Positions 28,164 to 38,333 of a DNA stretch of 64,000 bases are shown here, piece by piece (position 1 is the stretch's first letter; every line of letters starts with the position of its first letter). Source of the DNA: Sporocytophaga sp. (GTDB lineage Bacteria; Bacteroidota; Bacteroidia; Cytophagales; Cytophagaceae); NCBI GenBank assembly GCA_024707265.1, contig JANQAB010000009.1, positions 682,001 through 746,000 on the forward strand. Direction: 5' to 3'. Position numbers and translations under genes: made by a program. Under the pieces are notes generated by a model. That model ran no database searches. It was not told where the DNA came from and saw nothing but the letters and a program-made list of their open reading frames with translations.

Positions 28164-29846
28164 ATGGAAAATATAAATAAAACGAGTGCAAGATTAACCC
28201 AGGATGTGACACAGCCTGCTTCTCAGGCGATGATGTATGGAGCCGGTTTTACAGAAGAAGATATGAGTAAGGCTCAGGTGGGAATTGCAAGTACCGGTTA
28301 TGAAGGTAATACTTGTAATATGCACTTGAATACTCTGGCGGGTTGGGTTAAAGAAGGAGTTACAAAAGCTGGTTTAAAACCACTTCAGTTTAATACGATA
28401 GGGGTAAGTGACGGTATGTCAATGGGTACTCCGGGTATGAGATATTCCCTTATTTCAAGGGATGTCATAGCTGATAGTATCGAAGCGATTGCAGGAGCGC
28501 ATTACTATGATTCACTGGTTACGATCATGGGTTGTGATAAAAACATGCCAGGAGCGCTTATTGCCATGGCTCGTTTAAACAGACCATCATTGATGGTTTA
28601 CGGTGGTACGATCAAAGCCGGAAACTGGAAAGGTGAAAAGTTAAACATTGTTTCAGCATTTGAAGCATTAGGGAAAAAATTTGCTGGAACAATTACTGAA
28701 GAAGATTTTAAAGGCGTTATTCAGAATGCTTGTCCCGGAGCCGGTGCTTGTGGTGGTATGTACACTGCCAACACAATGGCTTCTGCAATTGAAGCTTTGG
28801 GTATGTCTTTGCCATACAGTTCTTCTGCTCCTGCATTAAGTGATAAGAAAAAACAGGAGTGTTTTAGTGCGGGTGAGGCGATTAAAAATCTTTTGATAAA
28901 AGACATTAAGCCTAAAGATATCATTACTTATGAATCTATTACCAATGCAGTGAGAGTTGCAATGGTATTAGGTGGTTCAACGAATCTGATCCTTCACTTC
29001 CTTGCGATTGCAAAAGCAGCAGATGTGAAGTTTAAGCTGGAAGATTTCCAGGCTCTATCCGATAAAACGCCAATGCTTGCTGACTTTAAGCCAAGCGGTA
29101 AATATATGATGGAAGATATGGACAACATAGGTGGTCTTCCTTCTGTCATGAAAATGATGTTGAACGAAGGTCTTCTTCATGGTGATTGTTTAACCATCAC
29201 AGGGAAGACAGTAAAAGAAAATCTGGAGAGCTACCCTGACCTTCCTAAAGATCAAAATATCATCTATCCGTTGAGTAATCCTATTAAACCTACTGGTCAC
29301 TTACAGGTTCTTTACGGAAACATTGCTCCGGAAGGATCAGTGGCTAAAATTACCGGTAAAGAAGGAGAGCGTTTTGAGGGAACTGCTAAGGTTTATGATT
29401 CTGAAGAAGATATGAACCTAGGTATCGAGAAGGGCGAAGTAAAGGCCGGTAATGTTGTTGTTATCCGTTATGTCGGCCCTAAAGGAGCTCCTGGAATGCC
29501 TGAAATGTTAAAAGGAACATCTCTTATCATCGGACAAGGCCTTGGTAATTCAGTTGCATTGATTACAGACGGAAGATTCTCCGGAGGAACTCACGGTTTT
29601 GTTGTTGGTCACATCACTCCTGAAGCTCAGGAAGGTGGTCCAATCGGGCTAGTGAAGGATGGAGATAAAATTATTATAGATTCTGTCAACAACACGATAG
29701 ATGTTTTAGTTTCTGACGAGGAACTTCAAAAAAGAAAAGGTGCTTGGGTTAAGCCGGCATATAAAGCAAATAAAGGTCTGTTGTACAAATACCTCAAAAC
29801 GGTTTCTTCCGCTTCAGAGGGCTGCGTAACAGATGAAATTAAATAG
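28164..29846 (+). CDS. ilvD: Dihydroxy-acid dehydratase
   Basis: Fe-S dehydratase that makes 2-oxoisovalerate and 2-oxo-3-methylvalerate for valine, leucine and isoleucine. The cluster Cys are in GNTCNMHLN, MGCDKNMPG and CPGAGACGGMYTANTM, and a late GRFSGGTHGFVVGHI binds substrate and metal. I start at ATG 28164 (560 residues, homologous start MENINKTSARLTQ); the longer in-frame start at 28071 lies inside the leuB coding sequence and adds unrelated residues. It supplies the precursor used by LeuA, which explains its place in the leu operon. Confidence 0.96.
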   Translation: MENINKTSARLTQDVTQPASQAMMYGAGFTEEDMSKAQVGIASTGYEGNTCNMHLNTLAGWVKEGVTKAGLKPLQFNTIGVSDGMSMGTPGMRYSLISRDVIADSIEAIAGAHYYDSLVTIMGCDKNMPGALIAMARLNRPSLMVYGGTIKAGNWKGEKLNIVSAFEALGKKFAGTITEEDFKGVIQNACPGAGACGGMYTANTMASAIEALGMSLPYSSSAPALSDKKKQECFSAGEAIKNLLIKDIKPKDIITYESITNAVRVAMVLGGSTNLILHFLAIAKAADVKFKLEDFQALSDKTPMLADFKPSGKYMMEDMDNIGGLPSVMKMMLNEGLLHGDCLTITGKTVKENLESYPDLPKDQNIIYPLSNPIKPTGHLQVLYGNIAPEGSVAKITGKEGERFEGTAKVYDSEEDMNLGIEKGEVKAGNVVVIRYVGPKGAPGMPEMLKGTSLIIGQGLGNSVALITDGRFSGGTHGFVVGHITPEAQEGGPIGLVKDGDKIIIDSVNNTIDVLVSDEELQKRKGAWVKPAYKANKGLLYKYLKTVSSASEGCVTDEIK

Positions 29847-29866
29847 AGACAGTCAACCCGCAATTT

Positions 29867-31588
29867 ATGAAGACCAGAATTAAATTAAGAGGTGCCGAAT
29901 ACATTGTAAAACTTATCGAGCTTTTAGGGGCGGAAGATTTGTTTGCATACCCTGGCGGAGCAATACTGCCAATATATGATGCATTAGCGTTCAGCAAACT
30001 GAACAGTGTCCTTGTTCGTCACGAACAGGGAGCATCTTTTGCTGCTAACGGTTATGCCAGAGTGGCAGGTAAGCCTGGATTTTGCCTTGCAACTTCAGGC
30101 CCGGGAGCAACAAACCTTGTTACGGGTATCGCTGACGCATACGCCGATTCGGTTCCAATGATTGCGATTACCGGGCAAGTTGCGCTTCATCTTGTAGGGA
30201 CAGACGCATTTCAGGAAACTGATATCACAGGAATTTGTATTCCTATTACTAAAAAGACTTATCTTATTACCAAACTTGAGGACGCTGCTTCTATTTTCCA
30301 GGAAGCATACAGGGTAAGTATTGAGGGACGTCCTGGTCCTGTACTTATAGATATTCCAAGAAGTGTACAAGGTAATTACATAGATCTTGATGAAGACTGG
30401 GAGCAACATTTTGAGAAGCCTCAGCCTCCTAAAAGATGTTTGGTCACCAATGAAGATATTCATAAGGCAGCTACATTGATCAAAAATGCAAAAAAACCTC
30501 TGGTAATTGCTGGTCATGGTGTTTTGTTGGCAAAAGCCTGGGATGAACTAAGAGAGTTTGTCCATAAAGAGAATATTCCTGTGATCTCTACAATTCTTGG
30601 TACCGGAGCGATGGAGTATAATGATCCTTTGTTTTTCCAATGGCTTGGGATGCATGGAATGAAGTATGCGAATCTTGCTGTGCAGGAATCAGACCTGATC
30701 ATTGCCTTAGGAATTCGTTTTGATGACAGGATTACAGGTACTCTTGCAACATTTGCCCCTAAAGCAAAAATCATTCATTGCGATGTTGATAAAAGCGAGC
30801 ACGGTAAAAATGTAAAAACCGATGTTTTCCTTCATGGAGACCTGAAATTGGTTTTGCCACAACTGCCAGATACAAGAGATTCCGAAAATTGCAAAGCACG
30901 CGCTGAATGGCTGATGAATCTTAATGAATCAAGAGAAGAGTTTCCTATCCTCCTGCCTGATTACTCTGACTTCAATGAAGTAACTGCTATAAAGGTGTTG
31001 GAAGAGATGCTGGCTCCTGATGCAATCGTAACAACAGATGTTGGTCAGCACCAGATGTGGGCAGCTCAATATATCGTGAGAATGCAGCCAAATCACTTCC
31101 TTACTTCCGGCGGACTTGGTTCCATGGGCTTTGGATTGCCAGCTGCCATGGGTGCTCAGGCTGCTGCTCCTGACAAAGATGTTTGGTGTATCACAGGCGA
31201 CGGTTCATTCCAGATGAACATTCAGGAATTAATGACTTGTGTTCAGGAGAAATGGCCGATAAAAATATTGCTGCTTGATAATTCATACCTCGGTATGGTG
31301 CGTCAATGGCAGGAACAGTTCTATGCAAAGAATTATTCAGGTGTAGAACTTCAGAACCCTGACTTTGTATTACTGGCAAAAGCTTTTGGCCTGGATGCAG
31401 TCAGTGTTGAATCTGTTGATCAGCTTAAAGCAGCAGTAAACAAAGCGCATAATCAGGATAAGCCATTCCTGATCCACGCGAAGGTTAAGAAAGAAGAAAA
31501 CGTGCTTCCAATGGTTGCCCCGGGTACAAGCTTATCGGATACAATTTATTATCCGGTTCACCCAGTGAAAGAAAAAGTAACAAAATAA
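29867..31588 (+). CDS. ilvB: Acetolactate synthase large (catalytic) subunit
   Basis: ThDP-dependent enzyme: condenses two pyruvates, or pyruvate and 2-oxobutyrate, in the first shared step of branched-chain synthesis. The catalytic Glu is in VRHEQGASFAANGYAR. FAD-binding and central domains follow. The ThDP/Mg motif GDGSFQMN, with the downstream Asn in LLLDNSYLGMVRQWQ, is near the C-terminus. At 573 residues it is full length. It is the last gene of the operon, 20 bases after ilvD and followed by a terminator. The regulatory subunit (ilvN) and ilvC, often adjacent in relatives, are absent from this window. Confidence 0.96.
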   Translation: MKTRIKLRGAEYIVKLIELLGAEDLFAYPGGAILPIYDALAFSKLNSVLVRHEQGASFAANGYARVAGKPGFCLATSGPGATNLVTGIADAYADSVPMIAITGQVALHLVGTDAFQETDITGICIPITKKTYLITKLEDAASIFQEAYRVSIEGRPGPVLIDIPRSVQGNYIDLDEDWEQHFEKPQPPKRCLVTNEDIHKAATLIKNAKKPLVIAGHGVLLAKAWDELREFVHKENIPVISTILGTGAMEYNDPLFFQWLGMHGMKYANLAVQESDLIIALGIRFDDRITGTLATFAPKAKIIHCDVDKSEHGKNVKTDVFLHGDLKLVLPQLPDTRDSENCKARAEWLMNLNESREEFPILLPDYSDFNEVTAIKVLEEMLAPDAIVTTDVGQHQMWAAQYIVRMQPNHFLTSGGLGSMGFGLPAAMGAQAAAPDKDVWCITGDGSFQMNIQELMTCVQEKWPIKILLLDNSYLGMVRQWQEQFYAKNYSGVELQNPDFVLLAKAFGLDAVSVESVDQLKAAVNKAHNQDKPFLIHAKVKKEENVLPMVAPGTSLSDTIYYPVHPVKEKVTK

Positions 31589-31605
31589 AATGTTTTCAAT
31601 AAAGT

Positions 31606-31635
31606 AAAAACCGGATTATTTCCGGTTTTTTTGTT
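31606..31635 (+). terminator. Terminator of the leu-ilv operon
   Basis: Perfect 10-bp stem AAAAACCGGA (31606-31615) / TCCGGTTTTT (31621-31630), 5-base loop, seven T in the tail. Confidence 0.9.
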
Positions 31636-31666
31636 TTTAGGTAAGCTTGAAAATGCATTTTACAGT

Positions 31667-32335
31667 ATGAGAAATAAAGCACTATTGTTTTTGGCTGTAC
31701 TAATTGCTCTTTCCATTTTTAGTTATGTTTCTAATGCAAGCGAGGAACTTTGCAATGGGATAGATAAGAAGATACAAAAAGGACAATTTTTAGAAGGAGA
31801 CATCATTTTTCAAAGTATGGATTCTGATCAATGCAGGGCCGTAAAACTTGCCACACATTCTAAATTCAGTCATGTCGGAATGATTACAGTAGAAAATGGA
31901 AAAGGATTTGTATTGGAAGCCGTTGAGCCTGTTTGTATTACTCCGATTGATAAATGGATAGCAAGAGGTAATAATGGATTCTATACTCTTATGAGATTGA
32001 AAGATCGCGATAGCTACCTGCTTACTTTAAATATTTCCAATGCAAAAGAACTTGGAAAGGAGATGATAGGAAAACATTATGATCTCTTCTTTAACTGGTC
32101 TGATGACGAGTTATATTGTTCTGAACTTGTCTGGAAAATATATCAGAAAGCTTTTGGATTAGAATTGTGCCCGTTAAAGAAAATGAAAGATTTCGATTTG
32201 ACTTCTCCTGAAGTAAAGGCAATTATGGAAAAGAGATATGGTAAAAACCCTCCTTTAAATGAGCTGGTGGTTGCGCCTTCTGATTTGGCAGAGTCTAAAT
32301 TACTGTATGTTGTAGAGAAAAATAATCTGAAATAA
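31667..32335 (+). CDS. YiiX/YebB-like permuted papain-fold hydrolase, exported
   Basis: A 222-residue protein with an N-terminal signal sequence (hydrophobic 5-20, Ala at 24-25). The mature domain is a permuted NlpC/P60-like cysteine peptidase: the His is in ATHSKFSHVGMI and the Cys in YCSELVWKIYQKA, in the reversed order of the YiiX group. It probably acts in the periplasm on peptides or lipids; the substrate is unknown. I choose ATG 31667 over the in-frame TTG at 31631, which lies in the operon terminator. The gene is convergent with a DUF2267 gene, with a long inverted repeat between them. Confidence 0.8.
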   Translation: MRNKALLFLAVLIALSIFSYVSNASEELCNGIDKKIQKGQFLEGDIIFQSMDSDQCRAVKLATHSKFSHVGMITVENGKGFVLEAVEPVCITPIDKWIARGNNGFYTLMRLKDRDSYLLTLNISNAKELGKEMIGKHYDLFFNWSDDELYCSELVWKIYQKAFGLELCPLKKMKDFDLTSPEVKAIMEKRYGKNPPLNELVVAPSDLAESKLLYVVEKNNLK

Positions 32336-32366
32336 ACAATAAATAAAATTTTACAGTTCTTTTATT

Positions 32367-32432
32367 GAAGACTGACTGAAAGCTTATAGATTCAAAGAGA
32401 GAGAGGGAGCAGATTTTTTTTCAGTCAGTCTT
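32367..32432. terminator. Wide-loop inverted repeat between convergent genes
   Basis: Perfect 14-bp arms AAGACTGACTGAAA (32367-32380) and TTTCAGTCAGTCTT (from 32418) with a 37-base loop holding a GA-rich tract (agagagagaggga). It is flanked by T/A runs on both sides and sits between the YiiX-like and DUF2267 genes. It may be a bidirectional terminator, although the loop is unusually long. Confidence 0.55.
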
Positions 32433-32456
32433 TTCAAAACATTTTTCCTTAAGCAA

Positions 32457-32906
32457 TTATGTTCTTATTTTAATTTGCACCAGGTCCTTAATTGGCGCTG
32501 GTAGCTCAGCTGCAATATCTTCGAATTCTCCTTCAGAAACATATTTGCCAAGACTGTCGAGAACTGTTCTGATTATATCTTCAGTGGAAATATCCCAATC
32601 AAACCGACGTTCTCCGTAAGCTCTTTGTTCTTCTTCAACGGCTCTTGTAAAATCTTCAATGCTTTTATGCCTTCTTGGTTTTTCCCTGTATTTCCAATTC
32701 TCTACATAAACAGCTTTGAGGAACATTGGCAGTTGGGAAAGGACATTGAGTGATTCCGGAATTGCGATACTGTCTCTCAATGTATGTAAAACAGCCCTGA
32801 CTATTATACAAGCCTGTGTTCTTCTGTCCGGATAATTGAACCGCATACACAGTTCTTTTATAAAAGCGTTCCCGTCAGAAGCAAATTTATCGAAATGAAT
32901 AGACAT
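32457..32906 (-). CDS. DUF2267 domain protein
   Basis: A 149-residue soluble protein with no signal peptide. It contains the conserved RRTQACIIVRAVLHTLRD segment, then SQLPMFLKAVYVENWK, and ends in LPAPIKDLVQIKIR, the pattern of DUF2267. The fold is an all-helical bundle of unknown function, sometimes linked to stress responses in other bacteria. The gene is convergent with the YiiX-like gene and divergent from glpD across about 150 bases. Its start has a GGGGAGG-like purine run just upstream on the minus strand. Confidence 0.85.
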   Translation of the reverse strand: MSIHFDKFASDGNAFIKELCMRFNYPDRRTQACIIVRAVLHTLRDSIAIPESLNVLSQLPMFLKAVYVENWKYREKPRRHKSIEDFTRAVEEEQRAYGERRFDWDISTEDIIRTVLDSLGKYVSEGEFEDIAAELPAPIKDLVQIKIRT

Positions 32907-33053
32907 ATTACCTCCCCTTTATTTGAAAACAGCAAAGGAAAATATTCGTTCCCTTGATATCGCTTTGCAGAATAATAACTTAATGGTTCAAATCCCGTTG
33001 AAAAATTAGTTTTTAAGTAATTATATTAAAGCCGGCAAAGGAGTAAATGCTTT

Positions 33054-34682
33054 ATGATAAGTTTTAGCAATAAAAACAGGGACTTGTTTAAAGACCGTTT
33101 GAGGAATGAGAAGTTTGATCTTCTGATTATTGGAGGCGGTGTTACAGGAGCAGGTATTCTTTTAGATGCGCAGACACGTGGCCTGAAGGCTGCCTTGATT
33201 GATATGCAGGATTTTGCACAAGGTACATCCAGCCGTTCTACAAAGCTTATTCATGGAGGATTAAGATATCTCAAGCAATTTGAATTTGCCCTTGTAGCAG
33301 AGGTGGGCAAAGAGAGGGCAATTGTTCATAAAAATGCACCTCATCTTACTGTAGCAGAAAAGATGTTATTACCTCTGACTGAAAAGGGAAGTATTGGCAG
33401 GCTGGGAGCGAGTTTCGGACTTTGGCTTTATGATTTTCTTGCAGGTGTAAAAAAAGGAGAACGCAGGATAATGCTTTCTGCTGCTGATGTTCTGAAGATA
33501 GAGCCATTGCTTAACAGTGCCAAGACTATTGGCGGTGCAATGTACTATGAATACAGAACGGATGATGCTCGTCTTACTTTTGAAATAATAAAAGAAGGGA
33601 TGGATAGAGGTGGTCTCGCCCTCAACTATCTAAAGGCAGAGTCAATGTTATTTAATGCTGATAAAAAGGTTGTAGGTGTAGAGGCTAAAGACCTGATTAC
33701 AAAAGAAACATTTTCTATCAATGCAGATTATGTAATTAATGCCACAGGCCCTTGGGTTGATGAAACAGATGCTCTGGATCAATCTTCGAAGAAATCAAAA
33801 ATCATCCATACAAAAGGTGTTCATATTGTAATTGATCATAAAAAACTTCCAATAAATCAGTCTGTTTATTTTGATGTTTCTGATGGAAGAATGGTTTTCG
33901 CTATACCGAGGGAAGATAAGACCTATATCGGCACCACGGATACTTTTTATACAGGAGATATGATTAATCCTGAAATCACTGTTGATGATCGTCAGTATTT
34001 GGTTAATGCCACGAATCAGATTTTTACGAATGCAAATTTAAAGCTTAGTGATATAGAATCTGGCTGGGCCGGACTCAGGCCATTGGTAAGAGAGGAAGGA
34101 AAGTCACCCTCCGCAATTAGCAGAAAAGATGAAGTTTTTGAATATGAAAGCGGACTCATTACTATCGCCGGAGGCAAACTAACGGGTTATAGAAAGATGG
34201 CTGAAAAGGTCATAGACATCATCCGTAAAAGGATTAAAGCAAACAAAGGCAAAGATATTGGTCATTGTCAAACAGCTATAATACAGCTCGCCGGAGGCAA
34301 GTTTTCTGGAGGTATCGAAAAGGAACTCACCAATTATATCAATGAAGGAGAAAAAATTGGGCTTTCCGCTAAAGAGGTGGAAAAGATTTTTTACCGGTTC
34401 GGATCAAATACAGGAAAGGTTTTAGAGTACGCTAAGGGAGCTCCTTTAAGCGGACTTCCGTTGTATTGGAGTATCCAGCTTCAGTATTGTCTAGAAGAAG
34501 AAATGATAGCAAAGGCAGAAGATTTTCTTGTCCGGAGAACCGGGGCGCTTTATTTTGATATAGGAGAGGTAAAGAATTACAAAGAAGCTGTTGCAAATCA
34601 TATTGCCAGTTATTTCCATTGGTCTGAAAGCGAGAAGGAATATAGCTTGAAATTAATTGATAATCTGATGGTTGATTTTTAG
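33054..34682 (+). CDS. glpD: Glycerol-3-phosphate dehydrogenase, FAD-dependent (aerobic type)
   Basis: Oxidises glycerol 3-phosphate to dihydroxyacetone phosphate and feeds electrons to quinone at the inner face of the membrane. The FAD-binding loop DLLIIGGGVTGAGI is at about residue 25, followed by GTSSRSTKLIHGGLRYL, a strongly conserved GlpD motif. DYVINATGPWVDE and the C-terminal helical domain with RRTGALYFD are also typical. The 542 residues are complete. ATG 33054 is chosen; AAAGGAG lies about 12 bases upstream. No glpF or glpK is adjacent, and the next gene, kup, is 100 bases away. Confidence 0.94.
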   Translation: MISFSNKNRDLFKDRLRNEKFDLLIIGGGVTGAGILLDAQTRGLKAALIDMQDFAQGTSSRSTKLIHGGLRYLKQFEFALVAEVGKERAIVHKNAPHLTVAEKMLLPLTEKGSIGRLGASFGLWLYDFLAGVKKGERRIMLSAADVLKIEPLLNSAKTIGGAMYYEYRTDDARLTFEIIKEGMDRGGLALNYLKAESMLFNADKKVVGVEAKDLITKETFSINADYVINATGPWVDETDALDQSSKKSKIIHTKGVHIVIDHKKLPINQSVYFDVSDGRMVFAIPREDKTYIGTTDTFYTGDMINPEITVDDRQYLVNATNQIFTNANLKLSDIESGWAGLRPLVREEGKSPSAISRKDEVFEYESGLITIAGGKLTGYRKMAEKVIDIIRKRIKANKGKDIGHCQTAIIQLAGGKFSGGIEKELTNYINEGEKIGLSAKEVEKIFYRFGSNTGKVLEYAKGAPLSGLPLYWSIQLQYCLEEEMIAKAEDFLVRRTGALYFDIGEVKNYKEAVANHIASYFHWSESEKEYSLKLIDNLMVDF

Positions 34683-34784
34683 GGTGGCAAATAAATTTTG
34701 AATTTTAGTGAAGAAAAGTATTCCTCAGGTTTTATTTTCCGCAACGCTGCAAAATGTTAATTTTGCGGGCATTATTAGTTTCTT

Positions 34785-36728
34785 ATGAAAAGCTCAAAGT
34801 ACGCAGTTGACACAGTCAGTTTTGCCGGTTTATTAATTACGCTTGGGATAATTTATGGTGATATAGGAACGTCACCCCTATACGTAATGAAAGCGGTAAT
34901 AGGTGCTAGCAAAGTAAATGAAGATTTGGTGCTTGGGGGTTTGTCCTGCGTATTCTGGACTTTGACTCTTCAGACTACGATCAAATATGTTATACTTACA
35001 CTTAGAGCAGATAACAATGGGGAGGGTGGAGTTTTTTCGCTTTTTGCGCTTATTCGCCGAAGAAGTCCATACCTGGTTTTCCCTGCAATGATTGGTGGCA
35101 GTATGTTGCTGGCCGATGGCATTATTACACCGCCTATTTCCGTTTCCTCGGCTGTTGAGGGGTTAAGAATTTTCAATCCGGAAATTAATACCATTCCAAT
35201 TGTAATTTGTATTCTGGTTTTCTTATTTGTCATTCAGGGGCTTGGGACCAAGTTTATGGGTAATGCTTTTGGTCCTATAATGGTTGTCTGGTTTTGCATG
35301 CTGGCTACCTTGGGATTAAAAGAAGTAGTGCAATACCCTCATGTATTAAGATGCGTCAATCCTTATTATGCTTATAATCTTTTGATAAATTATCCTGGTG
35401 GCTTATGGTTACTGGGAGCAGTATTCCTGTGTACAACCGGAGCAGAGTCGTTATATTCAGATCTTGGACATTGTGGAAGACCTAATATCAGGATATCATG
35501 GATTTTTGTTAAAACATGTTTATTACTCAACTATATGGGGCAGGGAGCCTGGGCATTACACAGTTCTGGTGGTTTTTTGAATGATAGAAATCCTTTTTAT
35601 GCAGTAATGCCTCATTGGTTTCTTCCGATTGGTATAGGTGTTGCTACCATTGCTGCAGTTATAGCATCTCAGGCGTTAATAAGTGGATCTTTTACGCTTA
35701 TATCGGAAGCCATCAGATTAAACCTGTGGCCAAAGGTTAAATTATCCTTCCCTACCCTTATGAAAGGGCAGATCTATGTCCCCAGTATCAACTGGTTGTT
35801 ACTCGGAGGCTGCATTGGTATAGTACTGTATTTTAAGGAGTCTTCTCAAATGGAAGCAGCTTATGGTCTTGCCATTAATCTTACCATGATCGTGACCACC
35901 ATACTGCTTAGTTTTTACCTGTATTTTGTAAGAAAGCTAAAGTTTTTCTGGGTGGCTCTCGTTTTTCTAGTATACATGGCAATTGAGCTTACTTTTCTTG
36001 TTGGAAACCTTACCAAGTTCTTGCATGGTGGTTATGTTACCCTTATAATCAGTGGTCTTCTGGTTTATGTAATGTACACTTGGTATGCTGCGCGTAAAAT
36101 CAAAAATCGACTTACCGAATTCATCAAGCTTGATGATTATATTCCCCTTCTTAAGGAACTCAGCAATGACCTTTCTATTCCTAAATATGCTACTCACCTT
36201 GTTTACTTAACCAGTGCGAATAACATTAAGGAAATAGAATCAAAGGTCATCTATTCTATTTTTCAGAAACAACCCAAACGAGCAGATATTTATTGGTTTC
36301 TCCATATTGATGTACTGGATGAACCTTATACAATGGAGTATAAGGTAAAATTCCTGGAGCCGAATGATGTAATTAGGGTAGATTTCAGACTTGGTTTCAG
36401 GGTAGAACACAGGATTAACCTCTTTTTCCGAAAAGTGGTAGAAGATCTGGTAGCAAACAAAGAAGTGGACTTTACCAGCCGGTATACATCACTTTCCAAG
36501 AGAAATGTTATTGGTGATTTCAGATTTGTTGTGCTGGAGAAGCACCTGAGTCATGATAATGATTTGTCAGCAGATGAAAGGCTGATCATGAACAGCTATT
36601 TTTTACTAAAGGAAATCAGCTTGTCAGAAATAAGCGCATTTGGTCTGGATACCAGTTCTGTGTCAGTAGAAAAGGTTCCACTCGTAATCTCCCCTATGGA
36701 ACATTTTGACCTGAGGAGAATTGATTGA
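34785..36728 (+). CDS. kup: KUP-family potassium transporter
   Basis: Potassium uptake protein of the inner membrane, proton-coupled in known members. The first 440 residues hold about twelve hydrophobic helices and the KUP signature GIIYGDIGTSPLYVMKAV, plus GALF-like and acidic segments such as NNGEGGVFSLFALIRRRS. The C-terminal 200 residues are a cytoplasmic domain (ADIYWFLHIDVLDEPYTMEYKV). At 647 residues it is full length. It seems to be a single-gene unit; a short minus-strand frame ends two bases after its stop. Confidence 0.93.
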   Translation: MKSSKYAVDTVSFAGLLITLGIIYGDIGTSPLYVMKAVIGASKVNEDLVLGGLSCVFWTLTLQTTIKYVILTLRADNNGEGGVFSLFALIRRRSPYLVFPAMIGGSMLLADGIITPPISVSSAVEGLRIFNPEINTIPIVICILVFLFVIQGLGTKFMGNAFGPIMVVWFCMLATLGLKEVVQYPHVLRCVNPYYAYNLLINYPGGLWLLGAVFLCTTGAESLYSDLGHCGRPNIRISWIFVKTCLLLNYMGQGAWALHSSGGFLNDRNPFYAVMPHWFLPIGIGVATIAAVIASQALISGSFTLISEAIRLNLWPKVKLSFPTLMKGQIYVPSINWLLLGGCIGIVLYFKESSQMEAAYGLAINLTMIVTTILLSFYLYFVRKLKFFWVALVFLVYMAIELTFLVGNLTKFLHGGYVTLIISGLLVYVMYTWYAARKIKNRLTEFIKLDDYIPLLKELSNDLSIPKYATHLVYLTSANNIKEIESKVIYSIFQKQPKRADIYWFLHIDVLDEPYTMEYKVKFLEPNDVIRVDFRLGFRVEHRINLFFRKVVEDLVANKEVDFTSRYTSLSKRNVIGDFRFVVLEKHLSHDNDLSADERLIMNSYFLLKEISLSEISAFGLDTSSVSVEKVPLVISPMEHFDLRRID

Positions 36729-36729
36729 T

Positions 36730-36921
36730 TTAAAATAGCATCCAGGTAGGGAACAGAAAATCTTTAATTGTTCTTTCCTTACTTTTCTTTTCATTTTCTT
36801 TAGAAGAGGTTTCGATATTTTCAGTGGTTTCTTCCAAAGGATTAATTTTTATTGCTTCAAAGATGGTTAGAGGCTTCCTGAAGCCCACCTTAGAGGTTGA
36901 GTTATTTTCTGTGTTTTCCAT
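36730..36921 (-). CDS. Small hypothetical protein
   Basis: A 63-residue frame starting with ATG and convergent with kup, whose stop is two bases away. The product is hydrophilic, rich in Glu, Asn, Lys and Thr, ending in FLFPTWMLF. No family recognised. Composition resembles a short disordered protein. No terminator is seen between it and kup. It may be real but is supported only by length and start. Confidence 0.35.
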   Translation of the reverse strand: MENTENNSTSKVGFRKPLTIFEAIKINPLEETTENIETSSKENEKKSKERTIKDFLFPTWMLF

Positions 36922-37286
36922 AATAATTATATTTTATAAATATGCCTCCTAGTATCAAAAGCATAATATACTTTAAAATGTTTTAGGAGTCAAGATGGTA
37001 AATTTCACAAAATCAGCAAAATGTGTTATTGTGTTTTGTGTTTTTCCAATAAGGTCATGTAGGAAAACGAAGAAGTATATGACGGATTGTGTGGCGGGAC
37101 TAAAAAAAATTCAATTTTTCAGGGCTAAAAAATATAATAGCTTTCAGGGTTGATCCAAAAATTCCTTTTGCAGGTGTATTTTCGTTCTGTTTTTTCCCAA
37201 TCCTTAGAAATAAGAAAAGCTTTAGAGAAGATTCTCGTGAATAATTGATAAGCTTGAAAGTAGTAAATAGCGCAAGTCTATTATTA
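36922..37286. other. Intergenic region without a supported gene
   Basis: About 365 AT-rich bases. A 78-codon minus-strand frame (37100-37336) overlaps the end of the phosphatase gene and shows no recognisable feature, so I do not accept it. Nothing else seen. Confidence 0.35.
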
Positions 37287-38083
37287 TCAGTTAAAACTAA
37301 TCCATCGAACTTTAACTGCAGTGCTGATTTCTTCAAAAGCTTTTCCGCAGGCTAAAACTTCTTTCCCAGAAAGGAAATCATTCCCTCCCGTAAAATCGGT
37401 CACAGCTCCACCAGCTTCTTTAACAAGCAAAACACCGGCAGCAATATCCCAGCTGTTGAGGTTATATTCCAGACAGCCGTCAAGTCTCCCGCAAGCCACA
37501 TAGGCAAGATCTACAGCTGTGGACCCCAACCTTCTGACACCATTGGTGGATTTGACAAATTCGTTAATAATATCAAAATAAGCATCTGTTTTGTCAAGTT
37601 GTTTATATCGAAATCCTGTAGCGATAAGAGAGGCTTTAAGTGAAGTATTGTCATTCACATATATCCTTTTTCCGTTTAAGAATGCTCCGCCTCCTTCCCA
37701 GGCATAAAAACATTCGTTCAGGTTCACTTCATGAACCACACCCAAAATTATCCTGCCCTCCGACATCAGTCCTACACTAATGGAAAATAGAGGCATTTTA
37801 TGAAGATAATTTGTCGTCCCATCCAAAGGATCTATAATCCATGTGTATTTTTTTCTTCCCGGGAAATAGTCGCTTCTTCAGTGATAAAGCCTGCCTCAGG
37901 AAGGATTTCTTTCAGTCCGCTTACCAAAAGCATTTCAGATTGCTTATCCACATAAGATACGAGATCATTTTTCCCTTTCAACTCAATTTTTGAACGGTCA
38001 AATTCGTCTTGTTCTTTCTTTAGGAAGTTCAGAACATCTTTAGTTAAGTCGACAACTTTAAGACAGATATGCTCTAGATTCAT
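37287..38083 (-). CDS. Inositol monophosphatase family protein, copy 1 (one frameshift)
   Basis: Mg-dependent phosphatase of the inositol monophosphatase family. The N-terminal part has KNDLVSYVDKQSE and FITEEA. After a break in an A7 run (T7 on the plus strand, 37848-37854) the next frame carries DGTTNYLHK and later SWDIAAGVLLVKEAGG, the remaining metal ligands. Adding one A restores WIIDPLDGTTNYLH and gives 265 residues. A paralogue (38522-39310) is about two-thirds or more identical by eye and supplies the correct reading across this site. Natural substrates may be inositol phosphate, histidinol phosphate or a nucleotide; not decidable here. Confidence 0.88.
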
Positions 38084-38333
38084 AGCAATATTACTTTAGT
38101 AGATGATTTAGGAAGTAAATCTCCGTGATTGACTTCCTATAGGTAAAATGCTGTTTGTTTTAAATTGTTTTCAAGAGAGAAACCTGTTAAGTTGCACAGG
38201 TGCTTTTCACAAAAAAGCTTTGATTTCGGGTATTACAAAAAATAATTATTTAAAATCGGGAACATCATTTAAAATTGTACTAACCTTCCAAAAATTAACC
38301 TTCGGAAGTCGTATACATGTTAAAAGGGGACGT

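Noticed and set aside
37100..37336. 78-codon minus-strand frame
   Set aside because: It overlaps the phosphatase 3' end and shows no recognisable feature.
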